Shown here one piece after another: positions 1-10,455 of a stretch of DNA of 64,000 nt. Within the stretch, counting starts at the first letter, position 1; every line of letters begins with the position of its first letter. Below the pieces are notes generated by a model. The model saw only the letters and a list, made by a program, of their open reading frames with translations, searched no databases and had not been told where the DNA came from. A program made the translations under genes and the position numbers. Origin of the DNA: Chionoecetes opilio (taxonomy: Eukaryota; Arthropoda; Malacostraca; Decapoda; Majidae); the NCBI GenBank assembly GCA_016584305.1, contig JACEEZ010020019.1, positions 423,368-487,367 of the forward strand. Reading direction: 5' to 3'.

Positions 1-395
1 TTTCATCAAGATAGGACAGTATTTGATCCCGCAGTATTTTCTCGAATACTTCAACAATCACAGAAGTTAGACTAATTGGGGGATAATTATTTGCGAGGCT
101 CTTACCTCCTTTCTTGAATATCGGTGTAACATTAGCTAACTTCCACATACTTTGAACAAAATTTCCATAAGCGATTTATTGAATGTAATCTTTAATGGGA
201 AGGAAAGTTGGCTGTAAAATTCACGAAGTAATTTAGGCGAGATTTCGTCAACACCCACGGATTATGATGGATCAAGTTTCTGCAAATACTTTGATATTTG
301 GTCTACTGTTATGTATCGTATTAATAATCTATCATTTACTGGTATTTACTGGTTTTGGTATTGGAGCTTCATCTTCTTTAATAAAAACCACATTA
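1..395 (-). mobile_element. CR1-like LINE reverse-transcriptase fragment (window edge)
   Basis: Read on the minus strand with a few stops, this stretch gives the N-terminal reverse-transcriptase pattern of non-LTR elements: a 'VDEISPKLLREF' block, then 'LANVTPIFKKGGKS', then 'ISLTS' leading to 'FEKILRD'. In this family these segments lie just before the catalytic palm motifs, which would fall to the left of the window. The frame is degraded, so this is a dead fragment. Its style matches the CR1-like piece at 19185-20290, which starts about where this one stops. The family call rests on motif order only. Confidence 0.6.
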
Positions 396-440
396 AAGTA
401 ATCGTTCAGTACGGACGCGGCGGGACGTCATACTCTTATT
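393..440. repeat. TTAA plus TIR-like end (fragment)
   Basis: A TTAA at 393-396 is followed by AGTAATCGTTCAG, nearly the same as the terminal inverted repeat of the TTAA-flanked element at 43993-45218 (AGTAATCGTCCAG). No matching right end is visible in this part of the window. It may be a solo end or a truncated copy. Confidence 0.35.
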
Positions 441-469
441 GTTGTTTACTAAGATGTTATTCTTGTCTT

Positions 470-700
470 TCAGAGAGAGAGAGAGAGAGATAGAGATGAG
501 GAGGAGGAGGAGGAGTAACTTAAGATGTTGGAGGTAAAGGATGATGAAGAGAGTGATAGAGGGAGGAGGAGAGGGAGGGAAGGAAGGAGGGAGATAGAGA
601 TTGTGCTGGGTACAGAAAACTTAGCATTTATACGTGCGTACACAAAGGAGGGAGGGAGGGAGGGTGGAAGGAAGGTCTGAACGAAAGGGGGAGGGACTAA
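470..700. repeat. Purine-rich simple sequence (GA/GGA)
   Basis: GA and GGA/GGGA runs begin at 470. The open frames here are translations of this repeat, not genes. Confidence 0.8.
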
Positions 701-710
701 ACTTAGGTTT

Positions 711-1034
711 GGGGGAGGCGGTAGCGGAGTGGTTAGCGTCTCCGACTGGCGTTCTCGGTGACCCGAGTTCGATCCCCGAAGAAAACCTAAACCTTTCTGC
801 ACCGTCGAGTGGCTTAAGAACACCCACATGCCCTGCTTATCAACTCTACCTTCGATTACGAGTGCATCGGAGGACACAGGGGGGCAGCATGAGCCTCTAA
901 TCACAGGCGTCACTATAAAAATCCTGCCTGCGCCACCACGGGCGAGGACCAACCATCACATCCCTTAAGTGAACCTCCAGAGACTACCATCCGTGCCCTG
1001 GGTCACCACTGCCTACAGGCGCTATAGGTACAAA

Positions 1035-1069
<35 letters not shown>
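711..1069 (+). mobile_element. SINE-1: tRNA-derived SINE, complete with poly(A)
   Basis: The head looks like a tRNA with an internal RNA polymerase III promoter: an A-box-like TAGCGGAGTGGTTAGCG at 722-738 and a B-box-like GAGTTCGATCC at 765-775. A body of about 260 bp follows, ending in an A-tract at about 1038-1069. Related copies lie at 8798-9190, 42490-42767 and 48195-48533 (all minus) and a tail fragment at 49530-49705, so this is a dispersed family. It encodes no protein and would depend on a LINE for movement. The head is not a working tRNA gene because it lacks a clean acceptor stem. Confidence 0.85.
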
Positions 1070-1071
<2 letters not shown>

Positions 1072-1264
1072 AACCGCTGTGAGAAGACGAGGGACAGAGG
1101 GAGGGCGGGAGGCAGATTGGGCAGGGAGAGGGACAAGACACAATGAATGAATGAATGAAAGAAAGAAAGAAGGAGAGAAGTACACACAGGAGAATATACA
1201 CAATATATCGATGATAAAGGCACACACACACACACACACACCAGAATGTGCACCAGTTGAAAGA

Positions 1265-1380
1265 AAGACTGGATAAATGTAAATACGAAGACGGGACCAC
1301 ACGAGTGTAGCTCAGGCCCTGTAAAAACACAGCTCGGTAAACTAGGTAAACACATACACACACACACACACACTTGCACG
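1265..1380 (+). mobile_element. SINE-2 3' fragment
   Basis: The run GAAGACGGGACCACACGAGT followed by 'GTAGCTCAGGCCCTGTAAAA' matches the tail of the tRNA-Val-like SINE copies at 7083 and 20989. It ends in an (AC)n tract, as they do. The tRNA-like head is absent. Confidence 0.7.
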
Positions 1381-1786
1381 TAAAACTTTAGAAAAATAGA
1401 AGAAAAAAAAATATCTAGGCCAGATCCACGGAAAAAGAGTAAGCTAAGCGGTGTAAGTACAGCGTATAGGTGCTACTTCGGCGAGGCCTACGCCACCCCC
1501 TGCGCCAAGGCTGATGGGGGAAACCACGAAGATGGACTCACGCCAGAGCGTGCCAAGAGTATCTCGGAGTATCTCGACCGAGACAGTTGATTGGCACGGC
1601 AGGCTAGTACAATGACTTCATCCTCGCTAACAACTAATCACAGCAGTAAACTATATTATCTACTCAGATCTATCAGCCAATCGCAAGGCTGCCACTTGAT
1701 AAATTGTGTTTACAAACATTTCCTCAGGCTTGACACAACGTGTCGTGTACTGTCATATATATATATATATATATATGCGATTAGGT
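1381..1786. other. No recognisable gene
   Basis: Mixed sequence with a short (TA)n run at about 1756-1776. I recognise no coding motif or repeat partner here. Confidence 0.5.
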
Positions 1787-2070
1787 GCAGGCATCCTGAT
1801 TGACCATAAATAAATCATTTAGACATCCTGATTCAGACAGACATTCAGGCAGACATCCTGATTAACCTAACAATTCAGGGACAACAAGGGGCGGACATCC
1901 TGATTGACCATAACCATTATAAGTCAGGGGCAATAAGTGGCTGACATCCTGATTAACCTAACAATTCAGGGACAATAAGGGTCAAACATCCTGGTTGACC
2001 ATAACCATATAAGTCAGGGGCAATAAGAGGCAGACATCCTGAGTGACCTAACCGTATCATTCAGGGGTAA
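1787..2070 (+). repeat. Minisatellite with ~45-bp units
   Basis: The phrase 'ACATCCTGATT' or a close variant recurs at roughly 1792, 1825, 1853, 1898, 1945, 1988 and 2035. Units alternate between a 'GACCATAACCATATAAGTCAGG' type and a 'AACCTAACAATTCAGGGACA' type, so the higher-order period is about 90 bp. The last unit's 'CGTATCATTCAGGGGTAA' is also present in reverse complement near 4845-4865. Confidence 0.85.
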
Positions 2071-2076
2071 GAAGAA

Positions 2077-2182
2077 CGGTACCTGGTATTCTCGTCTCCC
2101 GAAATTCTCGTCCCGACACAAACCGGGAACTCGCCGATGGTAATGGTTAGGATAAACATACAGAAAGTCAGGTAAAAGCTTA
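2077..2182 (+). repeat. Dispersed repeat fragment, paralogous to 57061-57172
   Basis: 'CTGGTATTCTCGTCT', 'TTCTCGTCCCGACACAAACC' and 'GGTTAGG' followed by 'AAAGCTTA' occur in the same order as at 57061-57172. That copy is one arm of a foldback element, so this is probably a solo arm. Confidence 0.7.
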
Positions 2183-2183
2183 T

Positions 2184-4440
2184 TCAATCAATCAATTATT
2201 AGGGGCATAATCCGTGGGACGCGTCGCCTCGATCATCCTACGACGCCACTCCCTGGGGTCACCACGTGCGAGTCTCCATGCAGGCTCCCTTCCCATACCA
2301 AGCAACTCTCGACAGGAAACATCAACTTGCCCCAGCCACGAGCCCTGTGGGCGCCCTCTTGGCCTCCTCCACACCGGATTGTCTCTTACAGATACAACCC
2401 GGTGGGAAGGATCGGTTTCAGGGTAGTGTGCCACGTGTCCATATAACCGAAGTTGGCGCTGACGGACTATGCAGATAATAGGTATCGATTTAGTCTCACG
2501 GTGCAATCGCTGATTTGACACGTAATCATCCCAGCGATACACCATGATTCTGCGAAGACATTAATTACAAAAGGTATCAATTCGCCTCTTCAAGTCGCTT
2601 TTTAGTGTCCATGTCTCACAACCATACAGTAACACTGCAGGGATCACAAGCGGCTTGGATGATCCGGATCTTTGTCCTCCTGCACAAGTACCGACAACGC
2701 CAAATACTCGTGCTGAGCGAGTCCATAACACCGTGGGCTATGCCAGTCCACCGTAAGACTTCTTGACGCGACCCGCCATCATTATGGACTGCGCTACCAA
2801 GGTATGTAGAACTTTCCAAGAGTTCAATGTCCTCGCCGCACGCATGAACAGATTGTACTGTTTCATCTAGAAGCCTCCAAACACCTGGACCTTGGTCTTG
2901 AACCAGAAAAACTCAAGTCCCAAAGGCTTTGCCTCTTCGTGCAGCACTCGAGAGCCATCACCAGTACCTCCAGCGACTCAGCAAAGATTACTGCATCATC
3001 GGCAAAAACAAGTGATCTTGGTTTGCCGAGGGATGCTCCACAATCACTTCGATCTACAACTTTTCCCAATACCTAGTCCATACAAGTGTTGAAAAGTGAT
3101 AGGGCAAGGACGCACCCTTGCCTCACTCCTGTATTCACAGGAAAGAAGCGTGATACACCTCCCCCAACCTTCACAGCACTCTCAGTCCCAGAGTACAGAC
3201 CAGTCATCAAACCAATAGCCCTTGCAGGAATCCCGCGAAGTCGCAGAAGATCCCAGAGTGACTCACGAGTCACGATGCACTGAGTCAAACGCCTTCTTGA
3301 GATCAACATAGGCTGCAAGCATCCCCTGTCGAAACTCACGTCCGCGTTCCACCAGGACACGAAGCGCTAGGATACGGTCCGTTGTTGACTTACCAGGCGT
3401 GAACCTAGACTGCTGAGGTCTCTGATGCTTCAGCAGATGGCTGCGGATCCGTGTCAGCAATAGATGAGCGAACACCTTTCCTGGCACGCTGAGCAATGTA
3501 ATACCGCGGTAATTGTTGCAGTCCTGACGGTCCCCTTTCCCTTTCCAGATGAAGACGACCAGCCCCCTTTCCCAGTCAGGAGGAATGGTACCTGATTGCC
3601 ACACGGCAATCGGGACGGGACAGCATGCAATCCGCGGATCATGGCCTCACCCCCAGCTTTGAGGAGCTCCGCACTGTTATTACAAAAAACCTGCTGCCTT
3701 TCCACCCCTCAACTTTGCTACAGCCTCTCTGACTTCGTCAAGAGAGGGTGCGGTTTCGTCAATGGGAGGATCATCATCCACTGTCTGTAATCCAATGGTG
3801 TGGAGCTGCCCAATTGGAAGGTCCACCGTGAACAACTGCCCAAAGTACTCACCCCAACGAGCCATCTGCCCATCCATGTCCGACACGAGGCGCCCATCTG
3901 CTCGGATAGGACTCCCCCGAAATGGAGACTTGGAACGGAGCTTCTTCAGGGCTCGGTAGGCGAGTCGGAGGTTATTAGCGTTGAAATGGCCCTCGACATC
4001 CTCAGTGAGACTCCTGACATACCTCTCCTTGTCTCTCCCCAGGAGGGTTCTAGTCCTGCGTGACAGAGCCCTGTGCTGGTCCTGGTTCCCAGCAAGCCTG
4101 GCAGTGCGACTCTCCTCGATATTCTCCAGCGTCTCCGTCGAGACATAACCAGTATTAACCACGTCTTGACCTCGGGCGCTCCCCAATACGCTCCTTGGCA
4201 GCCTAGAGAGTTTCACGTTTGAAGGTATCCCACAGTTCTACAGGGTCCTCGAGGACACCGAGCACATCAAACCGGATTGCCACCGCGTACTCATGGGCAT
4301 ATTTCAAGTCAAGATGAAACACAGTATGGTTACTTACCTCTTGAGATTCTTCTGGACTTGACATGAAGCTTAAGTGTAGCAACAACAAGTCTGTGATCAG
4401 CTGCAAAGAACTCAGCACAAAGAACTCAGTTATATATTAC
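2184..4440 (-). mobile_element. RTE-like LINE, 5'-truncated, copy 1
   Basis: On the minus strand, broken frames give in order: the end of an endonuclease domain (a 'DHRLVVATLKLHV' block near 4370-4410), a linker, the RT fingers ('GTIPPDW', 'NNYRGITLLS'), the 'FTPGKSTTDRIL' block, 'DLKKAFDSV', 'GVRQGC', and FADD at 2995-3006. A C-terminal segment ends in 'DYAPNN'. The 3' end runs into three ATTG units (2189-2203 region), and short tandem tails rather than poly(A) are typical of RTE-clade elements. Most of the endonuclease is missing. Several frameshifts and stops mean no intact protein, although the FADD metal-binding motif is kept. Confidence 0.85.
2995..4216 (-). pseudogene. RTE-like reverse transcriptase (frameshifted)
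   Basis: This is the polymerase part of copy 1. The longest clean piece is about 178 residues (3680-4216) covering the region before the palm domain. It continues in other frames at 3263-3604 and 3073-3360, and reaches the FADD box at 2995-3006. In the intact family one protein carries the endonuclease and the reverse transcriptase; here at least three frame changes divide it. Copy 2 at 5856 shares much of the sequence, which helps locate the breaks. Confidence 0.8.
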
Positions 4441-4732
4441 GTACGTCTATATATTGATATAACAGTACCCAATCTATATATTTAATCAGTTTTTACTCGT
4501 GTTTCTGTATTCAGGGATTGAATATCAGTAATAGCTTGATTAGTTAGGTTAGGTTACCAATGCCGAGGTTAGGTTAGTGATCTACCGGGGGAGTCTGGGG
4601 TTTTGGTTAAGTTACGTAACTAATGTCCATGTATTGTATTAAACTGTAGTTTTAAAGTGCTTTGGGACAAGTGAAAAATTTGTCCAAAAACGAAATACCC
4701 TTTATTCTTTCATTTTCACCTATTAGAAGTGG
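4441..4732. other. AT-rich gap with TTAGG-like pentamers
   Basis: Contains 'TTAGGTTAGGTTA' near 4544 and 'GGTTAGGTTAG' near 4566. These match the arthropod telomere pentamer, but as a short interspersed cluster and not an array. No gene is visible. Confidence 0.5.
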
Positions 4733-5065
4733 AACTCGTCGAAAACTTCAACGTCGGCGAGTGTTCCACTGTCGGTAAGATTTTTCGGTTGGTGTTTCGG
4801 TGAAAATTCCGATCGGCGAATGTTCCATAAACCCCTCTCATTACCCCTGAATGATACGATTAGGTAATTCAGAATGACTACCAGACTGCCTCTCATGGTT
4901 TATGGAACTGTCGTCGACCGGAATTCCCATTATAACACCAACCATGAACTCTAGTCGACGGTGGAACACACAATTTTTTTCTTGCTTTCATCTGTTACTA
5001 AATCAAACACCATGTCAAACAAACCTAATTTAACCTTACTAACCATTTCTGGCTTAAATAATTGG
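4733..5065. repeat. Foldback fragment of the 'GGCGAG' module family
   Basis: 'ATTCCGATCGGCGAATG' followed by 'TTCCATAAACC' at about 4803-4833 faces its inverted counterpart 'GGTTTATGGAAC...CGACCGGAATT' at about 4898-4928, with 'TTGGTGTTT' and 'AACACCAAC' further out. The outer edge from about 4985 on ('ACTAAATCAAACACC' through 'CCATTTCTGGC') matches 57540-57625. The same 'CGCCGACGTCGGCGAG' module is found near 22060, 46300 and 47850. Confidence 0.65.
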
Positions 5066-5850
5066 TTTTTAGAATAGGAGGGGGAACTGCATGCCCTCTG
5101 GTAATCTCAGGAGGCGGGTATTGCTAACTTTACATACATATTTGTGATTTTTCCAGAAAGTTTTAAAAATCGGAAAGCCACTGAAAAGTTCAAGCTATTG
5201 CTAATATTTAATCCTTGAATGTAGAAATGAGTAAAAGCCGAATAGATAGATAAATGGGTACTGGAACCGTCGTAGAAAATTGAAGCACACGTCGACGGCG
5301 ACGATAATTCCGGTACACAAGAGTTACAGGTATGGAGGTAGTATGGGTGGAGACACCATAAGCCGCGCGGGTTGATGCCAGTGAACTGTCAGTCAGCCAT
5401 CTCGTTGTGGGCTACGGGAGCCCACAACTCTACTGCCAAGTAGAGATAAATCATCCCATGGAAGTATTTTGAATTTCCTGGGAGAAACGTCGGTCCATTC
5501 TAAGGTGCACATATATGGGTTTCTTTCCCGTTATTATTTTCATGGTGAGAATTATACTGATCTCATAACATGGTGATATCAATATATGTAGGTCTCTCGG
5601 GTTTGTGGTTATAAGGTTTGCTACGCTGGGGCAGCACCATGTAGGTAGTATGGGAGTACTACCATCCCACCTCCCATACTACATCCATGGGTGGCACGGT
5701 GGCTTCGTTGTTAAAGGTGGGGTGGTGAGGTCAAAGGTGTGAGGTCAGGTAATTACTAGGGGAGAGTGGCAGATCTGTTTAAGGGTTGGGCTATGCTTAC
5801 TCAGGTCAAATCCCCTCTACACGTTCACACATACTCTCTCAGTCTTCATT
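5066..5850. other. Unassigned sequence with small hairpins
   Basis: No coding motif seen. A hairpin 'GTAGTATGGGAGT' / 'CTCCCATACTAC' lies at about 5645-5683. Another, 'GTTGTGGGCT' / 'AGCCCACAAC', lies at about 5405-5430. Part near 5275-5305 resembles the 'CGTCGACGGCGACG' foldback module. Confidence 0.4.
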
Positions 5851-5855
5851 AAGTA

Positions 5856-6957
5856 TTGACATGGTATAGTAATGCCGGAGGGGTAGCTAAGGAGATCGAC
5901 CACATACTTGTTAGTACTTGTTGCAGGATTTTCCAGAACTGCAGGGTTTACCGGGGCGCTGAGTTATTTGCAACTGACCACAGACTTGTTGTTGCTACAC
6001 TTAAACTTCATGTCAAGTCCAGAATAATCTCAAGAGGTAACCATGCTGTGTTTCATCTTGACAAGCTGAAGGACTTGACATGTGCCCATGAGTATGCAGT
6101 GGCAGTCTCAAATCGGTCCACTGTGCTCGGTGCCCCAGCAGATGGACGTCTCGTGTCGGACATGGATGGACAGATGGCTCGTTGGGCTAAGTACCTACTT
6201 TGGACAGTTGTTCACGGTGGACCCTCCAAGTGGGCAGCTTCACACCACTGGCTTATAGGCAGTGGATGCCGATCCTCCCATTGACGAAACCGCACCCTCT
6301 CTTGACAAAGTCAGAGATGCAAAAGTTGACGGGTGGAAAGGCAGCTGGTGTTTGTAATACCAGTGCTGGGCTGCCCAATGCTGGGGGTGAAGCCATGATC
6401 CGCGGGTTGCATGCTGTCCTGACTGCCGTGTGGCAATCAGGTACCATTCCTACTGACTGGAGAAGGGGGATGATCGTCCCTATCTGGAAAGGGAAAGGGG
6501 ACCGTCAGGACTGCAACAATTACCGCAATATTACACTGCTCAGCGTGCTAGGCAAAGTGCTTAACAATATATTGCTGACACGGATCCGTAATCATATGCT
6601 GAAATATCAGATACCTGAGAAGTCTGGCTTTACGCCTGGTAAGTCAACAACTGACCGTATCCTAGCGCTTCGTATCCTGGTGGAACGCCGACGTGAATTT
6701 CGACAGGGGATGAGGCACTCTGGGATCTTCTATGGCTTTGCAGGATCCAAGGACTGTTAGTCTGCTGACTTGCCTGTACTCTGGCAATACCAAGATAACT
6801 GATCTTATTTTTGCCAATGATGCAGTAATGATTACTGAGTCGCTGGGGGTTCTGGTGATGGCTCGCGAAGCGATACACGAGGGGGCAAAGTCTTTGAGAC
6901 TTGTGGTTCAGACAAGAACAGTACAACAAAGGTATGGAGTGTTATACTCACCGTAAA
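5856..6957 (+). mobile_element. RTE-like LINE, internally deleted, copy 2
   Basis: This is the same family as 2184-4440 in the opposite orientation. It starts in the endonuclease ('EIDHILVSTCCRIFQNCRVY', then 'ATDHRLVVATLKLHV') and then jumps, at about 6130, straight to the 'DGRLVSDMDGQMARW' region that copy 1 has much further on. The RT fingers and 'FTPGKSTTDRILALR' follow. After 'REFRQGM' (about 6712) a second jump leads to FAND at 6810-6821, where copy 1 has FADD. The two internal deletions and the altered catalytic box make this copy dead. Confidence 0.85.
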
Positions 6958-6967
6958 CACACATTTT

Positions 6968-7375
<408 letters not shown>

Positions 7376-7435
7376 GATGAATACGACGATGATCAATACA
7401 CATTTTTTATTCGTTCTTCTGCATATTTTCTTGTG

Positions 7436-7483
7436 ATTCGTGTTGTTTTCTTAGTCATGTATTTGTTGTTTGTTCTTGTGATT
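7436..7483 (+). repeat. Minisatellite unit, left of an insertion
   Basis: 'CGTGTTGTTTTCTTAGTCAT' then 'GTATTTGTTGTT' is one unit of the array that resumes at 7973-8099. The array is split by the element at 7484-7972. Confidence 0.8.
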
Positions 7484-7756
7484 ACCTCCGCCAACGAAGT
7501 TGGAGGGGTTATGTTTTCACCCCGATCTGTCTGTCTGTCTGTCTGTTTGTTAGTGTACAGGATTTCTCGAAAAGTTACGAATAGATTTGGACCAAACTCG
7601 GTATACCAAGTCTATTTGGTATAAGGAAGAACTGATTTAATTTTGGATGAAATCTATTGACAACTGTTGCCATGGCAACCAATTGATGACATATTCGGCC
7701 GGAGGTATGCGCTCATACTGAGTATTATATATATATTATATATAATTATATATATA

Positions 7757-7797
<41 letters not shown>

Positions 7798-7833
7798 GAT
7801 AATATATTATTATATATAATTATAGATATAATA

Positions 7834-7866
<33 letters not shown>

Positions 7867-7972
7867 AACTTTTTTTTTTTGATGAAATCGAACCACAACT
7901 GTTGCCATGGCAACCAATTGATGAAATATTCGGGCGGAGGTATGCGCTCTACTGAGTGCCCCCCCCCCCCTA
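7484..7972. mobile_element. Dispersed 'CTCCGCCAACGAAGTTGGAGG' type repeat
   Basis: Begins 'ACCTCCGCCAACGAAG' and contains a (TCTG)n tract and the phrase 'GTTGCCATGGCAACCAATTG' twice (about 7665 and 7899). It ends 'GGCGGAGGTATGCGCTCTA'. The two ends are partly inverted copies. A (TA)n array at about 7725-7850 has expanded inside it. From memory, elements with this type of end are common in marine invertebrates, but I cannot assign a superfamily. Confidence 0.55.
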
Positions 7973-8099
7973 GTTCGTGTTGTTTTCTTAGTCATGTATT
8001 TGTTGTTCTTGTGATTCGTGTTGTTTTCTTAGTCATGTATTTGTTGTTCTTGTGATTCGTGTTGTTTTCTTAGTCATGTATTTGTTGTTCTTGTGGTTG
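7973..8099 (+). repeat. Minisatellite, ~42-bp units, right of the insertion
   Basis: Three units of 'GTGTTGTTTTCTTAGTCATG' plus 'TATTTGTTGTTCTTGTG' in tandem. They are nearly identical to the single unit at 7436-7483. Confidence 0.85.
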
Positions 8100-8351
8100 T
8101 TATTGGGGGTGGTCTCGGTCTTCTTCTTTTTGATAGCGATGGTGTTGGTCGTAATAATGATATGGCGATGGTGTTGGTGGTATCATCATTAATGATGATA
8201 ATATCATCATTAATGATGGATGATAATATCATCATTCCCACCAACATCATCGCCACCAAGAAGACCAAGACCCCCCCAAAAAATGTACACCAGCCTTGTC
8301 CATCCTTATAGCAAAATTATTATGTTATAAGGATGGACAAGGTTGGTGTAA
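8100..8351. repeat. Two adjacent hairpins
   Basis: Hairpin 1 (about 8105-8280): 'GGTCTTCTTC' and 'GCGATGGTGTTGG' face 'CCAACATCATCGCC' and 'GAAGACC', with an ATCATCATTAATGATGAT core. Hairpin 2 (8287-8351): arms of about 26 bp, 'TACACCAGCCTTGTCCATCC' on the left against its complement on the right, with a 15-nt AT-rich loop. Confidence 0.8.
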
Positions 8352-8358
8352 ATTTTTT

Positions 8359-8412
8359 TTTTCTCTCTCTCTCTCTCTCTCTCGTCCTCTCTCTCTCTCT
8401 CTCTCTCTTCTC

Positions 8413-8444
<32 letters not shown>

Positions 8445-8454
8445 CTCTCTCTCT

Positions 8455-8539
<85 letters not shown>
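8359..8539. repeat. (TC)n microsatellite
   Basis: About 180 bp of CT dinucleotides with occasional interruptions. Confidence 0.95.
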
Positions 8540-8541
<2 letters not shown>

Positions 8542-8797
8542 ATTTCCAAGTCACGTCTCTCAAACGTTCGTGTTCGCACGGCACATGCAACATGCGATGA
8601 AGGTGGAAAAAGAGAGAAATAATTGTATTGATTCTTCTCTCCTCTCCCTTTTTCCTCTCTCTTCCCTCTACTTCCTACCTTTACTTTCTTACCTACTTTT
8701 TCCCTTCTAATGAGTCACTCTTCTGTCTGTCCTTCTATACTTTTTTCTATACTTTTTGTTTTTTATTATCTTCCTTCCTTAGGTTTTATCTTCTTTC
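8540..8797. other. Pyrimidine-rich gap
   Basis: C/T-rich sequence without coding signal or repeat partner. Confidence 0.4.
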
Positions 8798-9190
8798 CTT
8801 GAGGGCTCAGATGGTTAGCTCTGTATATTCTGGAGGGCTGTGATAGTTGGCCCTCGCCCGTGGTGGCGCAGGCTGGATTTTTATAGTGACACCTGTGATT
8901 ATTTGATGAGGCTAATACTGCCCCCTGATGTCCTTCGCCGCACTTGCAGTCGCAGTCAAAGGTGAGGTTGATGGGTAGCATGTAGGTAGCTCCGGCCACT
9001 CGACGATGGAAGAAACAGTTGCTCCTGGCGGGAATTGAACTCGGGACCTTGTCCTCACCACTACCAGGTTCTGATCCTCCAGCCACCACGTAAACAATGG
9101 CCGAAAGAGTTGCCCCGGCGGGGCTCGAACTCGCGTCCTCTAGCTCACCACTCTAAGACGATAACCACTCGGCCACCGTCTCCCCCAAAG
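8798..9190 (-). mobile_element. SINE-1 variant with two tRNA-like modules
   Basis: The SINE-1 tail ('GGCCCTCGCCCGTGGTGGCG') lies at about 8851. On the minus strand there are then two tRNA-like B-box blocks: one around 9033-9045 (reverse of GGAATTGAACTCGGG) and one around 9121-9133 (reverse of GGCTCGAACTCGC). The outer one also has an A-box-like 'GTGGCCGAGTGGTTATCG' near 9160-9178. Other SINE-1 copies here have one head. The outer module may come from a different tRNA-derived unit. Confidence 0.7.
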
Positions 9191-10200
9191 AACGAGTTCT
9201 TTTCTTATATCTTGCTTTCCCTATATTCTTTCTTCTTTTTTTCCCCTTTATCACCTCATGCTCCTTGTATTTTGCATTAGTGATAATGTTATGTAGCATT
9301 AATTATGCATGCAGCTTTGCATTATGATTTACTTCTTCTGTTGAGTATATCTTAGCTATATTTCATTCACTCTTCATTCTTCCATCCCTCCATCCTTCCC
9401 TTTTGAAAACTATCTTCTATTTGTTTTTTTCTTTATCCAGACTCATTTCGTCTATGCTCTATTCTTCACTTTTAGTTTTTCTTGTAATATTCCTTACATC
9501 GTCTGTGTGTTTTCCAATCTTTTGCTTGTTTATTTATTTACATTTTTTTGACCTCGTTCACTCATTTATTCATGAAAATAAATTTCCTTTCGTTCCGTAC
9601 TTGATTCTTGCCTCGCTCCCTTCCTCATTTCCTTCCTTCCTTCTTTCTTTTCTCTGTTTTATTTCTTCGTCTTACTTTTCATATTGTCTCTTATTTCATC
9701 CTTTTCCAAATCATCCTCTCTTCCCTCCTTTCATTTATTTTCTTTCTCCCTATATTACCTTTCTTTCTTTCTTTCTGTCTTTCTTCGTTCTTTCTCTCCC
9801 TCCCTATGCTTTTCCCTTCTTTTCCTCCCTCCTTTCATTCTTCCGTTTCACCCTAATCCGGTTGTTTATGTTTTGTTTTCCTTTTCCTCTTTCCTTCCTT
9901 TGTGTACCTTCCCTGGCTTAATTATCCCTAAAACTATTTTTCCTTCCTTCTCTCCCTTCATCATTTGTTTCTTGTTTCTTGTACATTATTTATATCTCTT
10001 TCCTACCCTTCTTGGGTCATTCATTCGCTTATTCATTTATTGTCTCCTTCTTTCATACCATTATTAGTTAGTTCCCTGTTTCTCCTATTCATTTTCCTTG
10101 CCATCTTCGCTCATCCTGTCATACAATTTTTTTCCTCCTTTCCTTCCCGTCTTTCTTCAGCACAATCGATCGCACATGTCCAATTTCTAATATTTTGCGG
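9191..10200. other. Long pyrimidine-rich low-complexity region
   Basis: About 1 kb dominated by TTCC, TCCT and TTTC runs. It gives Ser/Phe/Leu-rich open frames on the + strand, which are compositional artefacts. Confidence 0.6.
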
Positions 10201-10339
10201 TTCATTAAATTTGCTTCGAGGCGCGAGGACGGAGTGGCCCTCTGGAGGAACCCGGGGGAGGAGGTGGAGGAGGAGGAGGGTTGATTTGGGCTTAGGGGAA
10301 GGGGAGAAGGTATGCGATGGTGTGCAGGTTGTTGACCGA

Positions 10340-10359
10340 AGAGAAAGAGAGAGAGAGAG

Positions 10360-10416
<57 letters not shown>

Positions 10417-10455
10417 AGATAGAGAGAGAGAGAGGAGAGAGAGAAGAGAGAGAGA
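10340..10455. repeat. (GA)n microsatellite
   Basis: GA dinucleotides with short AAG interruptions. Confidence 0.95.

Noticed and set aside
711..790. Functional tRNA genes at the SINE heads (also 7083, 9100, 20989, 42700, 48480)
   Set aside because: Box A and box B are present but the acceptor stems do not pair and each is fused to a repeated SINE body.
1787..2070. CRISPR array
   Set aside because: Repeats and 'spacers' are both related between units; it is a minisatellite in a eukaryotic genome.
4544..4580. Telomeric (TTAGG)n array (also 23240-23290, 50270-50305, 57570-57600)
   Set aside because: Only two to four imperfect pentamers at each place, scattered beside foldback elements; not a telomere.
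8296..8710. Ser/Leu- and Arg/Glu-rich frames over (TC)n and (GA)n arrays (also 10119-10495, 11689-12306, 18055-19139, 32313-32894, 51525-52028)
   Set aside because: Dinucleotide repeats with no conserved motif; both strands are open for the same reason.
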